From the NCBI GenBank assembly GCA_900556355.1, contig UNSP01000004.1, forward strand, positions 1 to 11,477: a DNA stretch of 11,477 nt. The letters run 5' to 3'. A program made the translations under genes and the position numbers. Under the pieces are notes generated by a model, which ran no database searches, had not been told where the DNA came from, and saw only the letters and a list, made by a program, of their open reading frames with translations. The stretch's first letter is position 1; each line of letters starts with the position of its first letter. This stretch comes from Candidatus Saccharimonadota bacterium (GTDB lineage Bacteria; Patescibacteriota; Saccharimonadia; Saccharimonadales; Saccharimonadaceae). Below, piece by piece: positions 1-5,715 of the stretch.

Positions 1-2291
1 CCACCACTCTCCTGAAGTTTTACTCCTTTTCCATCAGAATCCATGGTAGCTATTTTCTTGTTATTACCACCGTTTACTTTATTACTCGAAGACACGTCAA
101 CGGGTTTACGATTTGTATTTTCTTTTTTACTATCATCTTTCTTTGCTCGGTTCTTTTCATACTCTAACATCTGATAATATCCATATTCTTCCAAATATCC
201 CGGATCAGAATCACAAGCATCACCAATTCCATCCTTGTCATAATCCGCTTGATCTGGATTCGCTACATCTGGACAATTATCAAATTCCCGCTCATGCTCA
301 TCGCCGTCATCGCTAACCGTCAAAGTCGTCGTTGCCACGTTCGTCAGTCCAGAACTATCAGTCACCCTAAGTGTTAACAACCCAGAAAATTCCTTAGTAA
401 ACGTATAATTGACAAAAGGCTTATCTGTCGTCACGTCATACACACCATCTTGATCGACATCCCATTCATATTTCACAATTTTACCATTTGACGAATAAGA
501 ACCAGCGCCATCCAATTCTAATGTATCGCCAATTTTCGCCACATATTGACGATTTATCCAGGCATTTGGTTTGTTTGTCACATTTTCAACCGACGCATTA
601 ACTTGATCAACGAGCTTATCATTATCGTCAGCTTGTAAATATGCGCCGCCCGTTCTTTCAGCCAAAGACATCACAGGCGCCATCGCAACAGTACGAGAAG
701 TGTCAATAATATATATTTGAGCTGGGTCAACAGCATAAGCAGCATCAACGATAGATTGTTCGGTTAGCTCAGTAACTGGCTCTGGATCCTTAGCTGGAGC
801 GTCACCAATCACAATCATAATCTTCTTTACTCCCGCTCGCCACTGCAGATTCAACCCCGTCTTAATACCAGAATAAACAGATTCTTTCCAGTCGCCACCA
901 TTACCGAGTTGAATAAAATTGACAGCCTTGTTAAACGCCTCGGCACTACTCGTAAAATCTGTCTCAATTTTGGACGGATGATCTCTCGAACTTCCGCCAC
1001 AACACGGATGATCTTGATAAGTAACCAATGCAAATCTAGCACTCTTGGTTTTCGAACTGATCGACTCAACTATATTTCGAATGTTATTTTTAACAGCACT
1101 AATTGAACTATCCATCGAACCAGTCGTGTCAATAACAAATACTACATCAATATCGCCATTCGTTTTCGTTATTGGTTTCACTAAATTGGGCAGTGGTACT
1201 TTTTCGCGAAGTGCTGACATATAATTGCTATGCCCAAAGAAGTTCGGATGATACCACGAGCTCATATTGAATGCATTTGGCTCAAGGAATTCATGAATCC
1301 AACGATCGTGATTCTTCTTAAATATTGAGGCGTCTGGCTCGTGTCCAGAAAACCGCTTTGGCAAACTATCAATAAAAATCACTTTCTCTTTACCAAGGCT
1401 TTTATTATATTCCTCAACCACCTTTTTCTGACGTGAATTACCTTCCAGCCCTAACTTGCGCACTTCGCTAGCAACCGAAAAATCGGATAGCTTCTCACCA
1501 TTATCAAGTGCTAGTAGCGGGTATCCTAAGAGAACTATTTTCGCATCTGGACGTAAACGAGAATTAAGCGATGATAAAATGCCTCTAAGATTTAGCTCTA
1601 AATCTTCCATATTATTTCTTGCGTCATTTATCTTTGTTTTGCAATCTGAAGCAGATCTTATCACAGCAGTAAAACAAGACTTAACAATGCCGTCAAAATC
1701 CAAATCATTTCCACCAATCGTCATCATTACCATATCCGTGCTGCGATCCACGCTATCAAGTTGTCGTCGAATCGTATAATTACATCTTATATTAACTCTT
1801 TTCTGATTTTTTCCGCGCTTAGAGCCAATCGCACTACTTATGATCCTATAAGCAACTTTTAAGTCATTATTCGGTTTAATATTGCAGATATCCCTGTCTT
1901 CTGCATATTTAATAATCTGTTCATTCGTCGCTAGCTTGCCCGGATCATCACTAATCGTTTTTACAACACTACCCGCATTCTTATCCTTCAAGAAGGCATT
2001 AATTTTAGCTCCAGAACAAGCGCGATTTATAAGCGTTACTGACAGTCCGTTATTACTTAGCCATCTTTTATACATTTCCGCCCAGTTATTACTGTTGCGG
2101 TGACAGACAGCAGGACCATATTCATACCCATCAGCGCCATTTCCGGCCGAATAAGAATCGCCTAATAATGTAATCGTAAGTTTCTTTCCTGCGTAATTAT
2201 AAGGAACAACCTCGCCTTGTGCCGACTGTTGTATAAAAAGGCCAGAAATAATAGCTACAAAGAAAGATAATATAATAACTCTAATTTTCAT
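1..2291 (-). CDS. Secreted SGNH-hydrolase / VWA / PKD / calcium-repeat multidomain protein (3' end outside window)
   Basis: An open frame of 763 codons without a stop reaches the left edge, so the C-terminus is missing. Seen in order: a signal peptide (residues 1-24, basic start then hydrophobic core, likely cut near Ala24); an SGNH/GDSL hydrolase domain (about 38-365) with block I GDSYSAGNG at 44-52 (nucleophile Ser46), block III GGND at 193-196 and the catalytic HPN at 348-350; a von Willebrand A domain (about 383-560) with a MIDAS-like DTTGSM at 388-393 and a second acidic site near Asp467; a PKD domain (about 573-652, YEWD near 608-611); a thrombospondin-3-like, Asp-rich calcium repeat (about 656-697) with Cys673 and Cys693; then a Lys/Asn/Ser-rich linker. 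The position three before the catalytic His is Ser, not the usual Asp, so a Ser-His dyad is possible. The gene starts one base after the stop of the upstream gene, implying translational coupling. A surface esterase-adhesin role is inferred; the substrate is unknown. Confidence 0.88.
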   Translation of the reverse strand, partial: MKIRVIILSFFVAIISGLFIQQSAQGEVVPYNYAGKKLTITLLGDSYSAGNGADGYEYGPAVCHRNSNNWAEMYKRWLSNNGLSVTLINRACSGAKINAFLKDKNAGSVVKTISDDPGKLATNEQIIKYAEDRDICNIKPNNDLKVAYRIISSAIGSKRGKNQKRVNIRCNYTIRRQLDSVDRSTDMVMMTIGGNDLDFDGIVKSCFTAVIRSASDCKTKINDARNNMEDLELNLRGILSSLNSRLRPDAKIVLLGYPLLALDNGEKLSDFSVASEVRKLGLEGNSRQKKVVEEYNKSLGKEKVIFIDSLPKRFSGHEPDASIFKKNHDRWIHEFLEPNAFNMSSWYHPNFFGHSNYMSALREKVPLPNLVKPITKTNGDIDVVFVIDTTGSMDSSISAVKNNIRNIVESISSKTKSARFALVTYQDHPCCGGSSRDHPSKIETDFTSSAEAFNKAVNFIQLGNGGDWKESVYSGIKTGLNLQWRAGVKKIMIVIGDAPAKDPEPVTELTEQSIVDAAYAVDPAQIYIIDTSRTVAMAPVMSLAERTGGAYLQADDNDKLVDQVNASVENVTNKPNAWINRQYVAKIGDTLELDGAGSYSSNGKIVKYEWDVDQDGVYDVTTDKPFVNYTFTKEFSGLLTLRVTDSSGLTNVATTTLTVSDDGDEHEREFDNCPDVANPDQADYDKDGIGDACDSDPGYLEEYGYYQMLEYEKNRAKKDDSKKENTNRKPVDVSSSNKVNGGNNKKIATMDSDGKGVKLQESG

Positions 2292-2292
2292 A

Positions 2293-2793
2293 TTAATCAC
2301 CCAAGCCCTCAACACTTATATGAACACCATTGTTATACTTATCGTTTAGTATAACGCTAACCCAGAGAGAGTATTCCCTACCCTCTATATCTTTATATCC
2401 TACAAAATATTCCTCCCCAGATCTCTCTTTGTCCAGTTTCCAGCCAGAATCTTCAGCGTATCGTTGCAGTCTATTTAACAAATCACTCGCCGACTCATTC
2501 TGAGGCATCTCATAATATCTATCAACTGATAGAGATGTGCTCTTTTTTAAAAATCCGCGCTCTGTAGGTATGCGATGTCTTTCACGTGACGATTTCAGCT
2601 TTAAGCCCAAAACGCCCTTTTCAGCCATTGGATCTCGTGCCATATTCCACACTTCCACATACGCCGGCAGCCAAGTTAAAAAATTGACCAGCCACAAACC
2701 AGCCAAAATTCCTACCAAAATTATAAATCGTCGTAGCCAGCGCCTAGCTTTAGAGTTCTTAACTGGTGATGTCGTTGCTTGTTTTTTGCCCAT
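2293..2793 (-). CDS. Hypothetical single-pass membrane protein
   Basis: This 166-residue protein has a strongly basic N-terminus (residues 1-23), one clear transmembrane helix (about 24-44) and a C-terminal soluble domain of about 120 residues, probably outside the membrane. I recognise no family. The C-terminal part (about 98-166) has alternating polar and hydrophobic stretches suggesting a small alpha/beta domain. The start is supported by an AGGAG Shine-Dalgarno site 5 bases before the ATG. Its TAA stop lies one base before the ATG of the large SGNH/VWA gene, so the two form an operon. It may help export, anchor or regulate that protein (inference). A TGC-TTTAAT extended -10 box about 30 bases upstream may give it its own promoter, separate from ruvB. 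Confidence 0.8.
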   Translation of the reverse strand: MGKKQATTSPVKNSKARRWLRRFIILVGILAGLWLVNFLTWLPAYVEVWNMARDPMAEKGVLGLKLKSSRERHRIPTERGFLKKSTSLSVDRYYEMPQNESASDLLNRLQRYAEDSGWKLDKERSGEEYFVGYKDIEGREYSLWVSVILNDKYNNGVHISVEGLGD

Positions 2794-2823
2794 GGCGGCT
2801 CCTAGTTAAGTTTGTCTGGTTTT

Positions 2824-2832
2824 ATTAAAGCA
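2824..2832 (-). promoter_or_regulatory. Putative extended -10 promoter of the envelope operon
   Basis: On the minus strand the sequence TGC-TTTAAT lies about 30 bases before the ATG of the 166-residue protein gene. It differs from TATAAT at one base and has the TGn extension seen at other promoters in this window. The predicted start near 2817 leaves a short leader containing AGGAG. No convincing -35 box is visible. Confidence 0.4.
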
Positions 2833-2833
2833 C

Positions 2834-2864
2834 AAAAAGCCGAAGAATACGATAACTATCTTCC
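2834..2864 (-). terminator. Weak putative terminator at the end of ruvB
   Basis: The minus strand reads GAAGATA, a 7-base loop, then TATTCTTC (about 7 pairs with one bulged base), followed three bases later by five T's. The stem starts inside the last ruvB codons. It is AT-rich and has a bulge, so it is likely weak; readthrough into the envelope operon is possible. Confidence 0.3.
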
Positions 2865-3854
2865 CAAATGCCGCTTCGCTTTAATTGTCACTCGACGGCC
2901 ACGCGGCGTGCGCTCAATAAAACCAATTTGTAGCAAATATGGTTCATAAAAATCCTCAATTGTTGTCGCTTCGTCACCAGTTAACGCGGCGATAGTCGTT
3001 AGCCCCACGGGATTATCGCCATAATTTTCCAGAATCGACTGCAATAAATTACGATCAGCCGGATCCAAGCCCAGCTCATCCACTTCCAACATCTCCAAAG
3101 CGTTGGTTGTAGTTTTTACATCAATTATTCCGTCGCCATTAACATCGGCGTAGTCACGGACGCGCTTAAGAAGCCTGTTGGCAATACGTGGCGTCAAGCG
3201 CGCTCGTGTCGACAACAGATCCGCCGCTTCACTTCGAATTGACGATTCCAAAATCTTCGCACTACGCGTCACGATTTTCGCAATATCCTCTGGCGTGTAA
3301 AATTCCAAACGATAAATATGCCCGAACCTATCACGCAAAGGTGCTGCCAAACTTCCGGTTCGCGTCGTCGCACCAATCACCGTAAATCGCGGCAAATCTA
3401 ATCGAATTGATCGCGCTGCCGGACCTTTTCCAATCACAATATCCAGCTTAAAATCTTCCATTGCGGAGTACAAAATTTCCTCCACTGATCTCCCCAACCG
3501 ATGAATCTCATCGATAAACAGAATATCACCGTCCGATAAATTAGTTAGAATCGACGCCAAATCGCCCGCTTTTTCAATAGCCGGACCGCTGGTAATTCGC
3601 AGATTCGTACCCATTTCATTAGCGATCACCGTCGCCATAGTTGTTTTACCAAGCCCCGGCGGACCATATAATAATACGTGATCCAACGGCTCGCCGCGCT
3701 TTTTGGCTGCATCAATCGCCAAGCGCAAATTACGTTTTAATCTTTCCTGACCAACATACTCAGCAAAACTCTGCGGACGCAGACTCACCTCAATTCGCTG
3801 CTCTTCAGAATCACCATCATGCGAACTTGTGTCAACTATTCTTTCAATTGCCAT
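2856..3854 (-). CDS. ruvB: Holliday junction branch migration ATPase RuvB
   Basis: RuvB is the AAA+ hexameric motor that, loaded by RuvA, drives branch migration of Holliday junctions during recombination and repair. At 332 residues it is the usual length. Seen: the family's N-terminal RP-x-x-F-x-E-YVGQ segment (26-36), Walker [10 protein letters not shown] (64-72), Walker B ending in DEIH (115-118), sensor 1 GATTR (161-165), the PLRDRFG segment (172-178) carrying the arginine-finger residue, and a C-terminal winged-helix region with IERTPRGR. The N-terminus fits the family. No Shine-Dalgarno site precedes the ATG; instead TGA-TATAAT ends exactly 6 bases before it, predicting a leaderless mRNA. 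ruvB is separated from ruvA by an opposite-strand gene, so the classic ruvA-ruvB operon is broken here. Confidence 0.97.
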   Translation of the reverse strand: MAIERIVDTSSHDGDSEEQRIEVSLRPQSFAEYVGQERLKRNLRLAIDAAKKRGEPLDHVLLYGPPGLGKTTMATVIANEMGTNLRITSGPAIEKAGDLASILTNLSDGDILFIDEIHRLGRSVEEILYSAMEDFKLDIVIGKGPAARSIRLDLPRFTVIGATTRTGSLAAPLRDRFGHIYRLEFYTPEDIAKIVTRSAKILESSIRSEAADLLSTRARLTPRIANRLLKRVRDYADVNGDGIIDVKTTTNALEMLEVDELGLDPADRNLLQSILENYGDNPVGLTTIAALTGDEATTIEDFYEPYLLQIGFIERTPRGRRVTIKAKRHLGR

Positions 3855-3860
3855 ACACTA

Positions 3861-3869
3861 ATTATATCA
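3861..3869 (-). promoter_or_regulatory. ruvB promoter, extended -10, leaderless
   Basis: The minus strand reads TGA-TATAAT, then six bases (TAGTGT), then the ruvB ATG. A start 7 bases after the -10 box falls on the A of the ATG. No SD site is present. The promoter overlaps the candidate promoter of the divergent gene. Confidence 0.75.
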
Positions 3870-3876
3870 TTTGTAG

Positions 3877-3882
3877 TACAAT
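3877..3882 (+). promoter_or_regulatory. Candidate -10 box of the structured leader and DUF4352 gene
   Basis: TACAAT (one mismatch to TATAAT) on the plus strand would start transcription near 3884-3889, within or just after GGGG and right at the first base of the long outer stem. No good -35 box is seen at 16-18 bases. The position relative to the stem is the main support. Confidence 0.45.
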
Positions 3883-3883
3883 A

Positions 3884-4006
3884 GGGGTGTCTACATCTAG
3901 AACCAGGCGTTTTGAGCGCATTGTTTACGTGCATAATGGGCAGCCGTTATCGAGCGTAAACTTGCGTTCTAGGTGTAGACAGCCAAATTTAACGGCTGTC
4001 CTTTTT
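3884..4006 (+). ncRNA. Structured leader RNA / putative riboswitch-like attenuator (or small RNA)
   Basis: Seen directly: an outer stem of 16 pairs with one G-U, TGTCTACATCTAGAAC (3888-3903) with GTTCTAGGTGTAGACA (3966-3981); an inner arm GTTTACG (3923-3929) with CGTAAAC (3955-3961); a hairpin ATAATGG (3933-3939) with CCGTTAT (3944-3950) around a GCAG loop; and an intrinsic terminator at 3978-4006. The segment CAGCCGTTA (3941-3949), which contributes to the hairpin's loop and 3' strand, is perfectly complementary over 9 bases to TAACGGCTG (3990-3998), the terminator's 3' half. Hairpin plus terminator and antiterminator are therefore mutually exclusive. This is the architecture of a transcription attenuator. 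I recognise no known riboswitch, T-box or leader consensus. A free RNA of about 120 nt ending at the terminator is an alternative. Confidence 0.65.
3978..4006 (+). terminator. Intrinsic terminator inside the DUF4352 leader
   Basis: GACAGCC (3978-3984), a 9-base loop, GGCTGTC (3994-4000), then C and five T's (4002-4006). It lies 30 bases before the start codon of the downstream gene, so it must be conditional or leaky if that gene is expressed from the upstream promoter. Its first four bases are also the end of the outer leader stem. Confidence 0.75.
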
Positions 4007-4036
4007 GTTGGGCGGCACATCTCATAGGAGGGGATT

Positions 4037-4585
4037 ATGGATAAAAAAGACAAAAAACCAGTTTTTAAGAAGGTATGGTTTTGGGTAATTATTGTTATTA
4101 TTGTGATTGGAGTATCCAGCGCATCGCAACAAAACAAAGCCACTGTCGTCAATACAAACAATAATAACGCTACTTCGGAAAATAAACCAACCGAAAAAAC
4201 TACTTTCAAAGTTGGTGAAACTATCGCTTTCGACGGCAAGGAGGTGACTGTTAAATCAATTGATCGCGACTGGAAATCAGATAACCAGTTTATTAAGGCT
4301 AATGACGGAAAAGAATTCGTTAAAGTGAATGTGTCAATTGTCAACAAATCAGATAGCGAGCTATCATTTAATACGTTCGACTGGAAAATTGAGGATGCGA
4401 ATGGTGCCATTGAAGGGCCAAGCGGCACAGCCTTCACTGCAAGCGACAACCTAGGGTCTGGCGACCTAGCAGTCAACGGCAAAAAAGAAGGTTCTGTTAT
4501 TTTTGAGGTTGCAAAAGATTCAAAAATTAAAATTCACTACCAGCCTTCATTTTGGTCAAATAAAAAAATTACCATTGAGCCGTAA
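4037..4585 (+). CDS. DUF4352-like membrane-anchored extracytoplasmic protein
   Basis: This 182-residue protein has a Lys-rich N-terminus, a transmembrane helix (about 13-27, WFWVIIVIIVIG), an Asn/Thr-rich linker (about 28-55) and a C-terminal all-beta domain (about 56-182). The domain pattern, FKVGETIAFDGKEVTV, then FVKVNVSIVNKSDSELSFN, and an extended GSVIFEV strand near the end, fits the immunoglobulin-like DUF4352 family. That family has no well-defined biochemical role; small secreted or lipoprotein members are common. No lipobox Cys is present, so the helix is the likely anchor. The start is supported by a strong AGGAGGGG site 4 bases before the ATG. This is the only plus-strand gene here, flanked by an attenuator-like leader and its own terminator, and inserted between ruvB and ruvA. 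The family call is from pattern only. Confidence 0.85.
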   Translation: MDKKDKKPVFKKVWFWVIIVIIVIGVSSASQQNKATVVNTNNNNATSENKPTEKTTFKVGETIAFDGKEVTVKSIDRDWKSDNQFIKANDGKEFVKVNVSIVNKSDSELSFNTFDWKIEDANGAIEGPSGTAFTASDNLGSGDLAVNGKKEGSVIFEVAKDSKIKIHYQPSFWSNKKITIEP

Positions 4586-4605
4586 GAAAACTAATTATCA
4601 TTACG

Positions 4606-4633
4606 AGGACGCTATTGCTTTTAGCGTCCTTTT
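4606..4633 (+). terminator. Intrinsic terminator after the DUF4352 gene
   Basis: AGGACGCTA (4606-4614), a 7-base loop and TAGCGTCCT (4622-4630) form a perfect 9-bp stem followed by a T run. It serves the plus-strand gene. Transcripts of ruvA from the other side would meet the same hairpin, but without a T tract on that strand. Confidence 0.85.
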
Positions 4634-4642
4634 CTATATTTA

Positions 4643-5218
4643 CTATCGTTTCAAAGCTTCAGTCACTCGCTGAGATGTCGGCAAATTGACATCGACATTT
4701 TCAAGTGCCTTAGTTGCATCTGCCAGCGTATAACCCAAAGCCATCAACGCCTCCAAAGCTTCATCGGAAGTGTTTAATTCAGTCTGCAGCGGAGCTTCCG
4801 TTCGGCCATAATGAGTCGGTAAACCAACTTTATCGCTCAGATCAACCACTACTCGCTCGGCGGTTTTTTTGCCAACGCCAGTGGCCTTTTGTACAAAGCT
4901 GCTGTCAGCATTAGCAATAGCGTTACGCACCTGTTCAGTATCACCCAAGCTCAAGATAGCCAGCGCAGCCTTTGGACCAACCCCCTGAACCGTGATTAGC
5001 ATTTCAAACAGTTTTTTCGCCGCCAGGCTAGAAAAGCCAAACAATTCCTCCGACTGTTCGCGCACGTGATGATAAGTATAAAATTTTACTTCTTGATCTA
5101 ATATCACCGCGTCAAAATCATTAGTCGCCACGCTAACTTCATATCCAACACCATGAACATCAATGACTAACGAGCCGTTAAACTTCTCAGCAACTTTTCC
5201 AAAAACATGTGCAATCAT
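4643..5218 (-). CDS. ruvA: Holliday junction DNA-binding protein RuvA
   Basis: RuvA is the tetrameric junction-binding subunit that holds Holliday junctions in a square-planar form and loads RuvB. The 191 residues match the usual length. Seen: an N-terminal OB-fold domain (1-63) with IDVHGVGYEV; two helix-hairpin-helix motifs, QGVGPKAAL (78-86) and TGVGKKTAERV (113-123); a flexible linker (about 133-147); and the C-terminal RuvB-contacting domain (about 148-191) with EALEALMALGYT. It lies 7 bases after the ruvC stop. There is no Shine-Dalgarno site. TATAAT lies exactly 6 bases before the ATG and itself contains the ruvC stop codon, so ruvA may be read both from the ruvC transcript and from its own leaderless promoter. 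Confidence 0.96.
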   Translation of the reverse strand: MIAHVFGKVAEKFNGSLVIDVHGVGYEVSVATNDFDAVILDQEVKFYTYHHVREQSEELFGFSSLAAKKLFEMLITVQGVGPKAALAILSLGDTEQVRNAIANADSSFVQKATGVGKKTAERVVVDLSDKVGLPTHYGRTEAPLQTELNTSDEALEALMALGYTLADATKALENVDVNLPTSQRVTEALKR

Positions 5219-5224
5219 ATTTCA

Positions 5225-5230
5225 ATTATA
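5225..5230 (-). promoter_or_regulatory. ruvA -10 box overlapping the ruvC stop codon
   Basis: TATAAT on the minus strand is followed by TGAAAT and the ruvA ATG. The inner TAA of the box is the ruvC stop. The spacing equals that at ruvB, ruvC, comEC and the DUF192 gene. No TGn extension is present (GGG precedes the box). Confidence 0.6.
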
Positions 5231-5699
5231 CCCGATTCATCGCTGCGTGTGTAATTGCTGCAGCCAAAGCATCCGCGCAGTCATCCGGCTTCGGAACATC
5301 TTTCAGACCCAAATTAAGGCGCACCATTTCCTGAACTTGCTTTTTGTCAGCCTTTCCATAGCCGGTCAAAGTTTGCTTTATTTGCAACGGCGTATATTCA
5401 GCAATTGGCATTCCAGCTTTTCGCCCAGTCAACATCGCCACGCCGCGCGCTTCCGCTACAGAAATCGCCGTCGTAACATTGCGCGCAAAAAATAGCTTTT
5501 CAATCGACATAACATCAGGATTTGTTTCAGCAATAATTTCTGTCAGGCTATCGAAAATATCTTCAAGCCTTTCGTCAATTGTCTTATGTGCCGGCGTCGT
5601 CCCAACTCCCGCCGTGACCATCTTAAACTTGCCACGAGAAAAATCAATCACACCAAACCCCAAAATTCCCGTTCCCGGGTCAATCCCGATAATTCTCAT
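5226..5699 (-). CDS. ruvC: Holliday junction resolvase RuvC
   Basis: RuvC is the dimeric endonuclease that cuts Holliday junctions symmetrically after RuvAB branch migration. The chosen start gives 157 residues, the usual size, beginning MRIIGIDPGTG as in the family. An in-frame ATG 33 codons upstream is rejected because the extra sequence lies inside the previous gene and has no family match. The four acidic catalytic residues of the RNase-H-like fold are visible: Asp7 (IDPG), Glu67 (SIEKLFF), Asp140 and Asp143 (DDCADALA). The GYGKADKKQVQ segment (113-123) is also conserved. TGC-TATAAT ends 6 bases before the ATG with no SD site, predicting a leaderless transcript. ruvA follows after 7 bases. 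Confidence 0.96.
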   Translation of the reverse strand: MRIIGIDPGTGILGFGVIDFSRGKFKMVTAGVGTTPAHKTIDERLEDIFDSLTEIIAETNPDVMSIEKLFFARNVTTAISVAEARGVAMLTGRKAGMPIAEYTPLQIKQTLTGYGKADKKQVQEMVRLNLGLKDVPKPDDCADALAAAITHAAMNRV

Positions 5700-5705
5700 A
5701 TCTTT

Positions 5706-5714
5706 ATTATAGCA
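5706..5714 (-). promoter_or_regulatory. ruvC promoter, extended -10, leaderless
   Basis: TGC-TATAAT on the minus strand, then AAAGAT, then the ruvC ATG. It lies immediately after the stop codon of the lamin-tail gene, so ruvCA can be transcribed independently of that gene. Confidence 0.75.
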
Positions 5715-5715
5715 A

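Noticed and set aside
3884..4006. SRP RNA, 6S RNA, tmRNA or a self-cleaving ribozyme as identity of the structured leader
   Set aside because: The SRP tetraloop and internal-loop sequences, tmRNA tRNA-like ends with TTCNANNC, 6S length and the hammerhead CTGATGA core are all absent.
3925..4482. A 185-codon minus-strand open frame opposite the DUF4352 gene
   Set aside because: It lies antisense to a gene with a strong SD site, a recognisable fold pattern and its own terminator, and its product has no recognisable features. It is a by-product of codon composition.
4606..4633. The hairpin as a dedicated terminator of ruvA
   Set aside because: On the minus strand no T tract follows the stem; it fits only the plus-strand gene.
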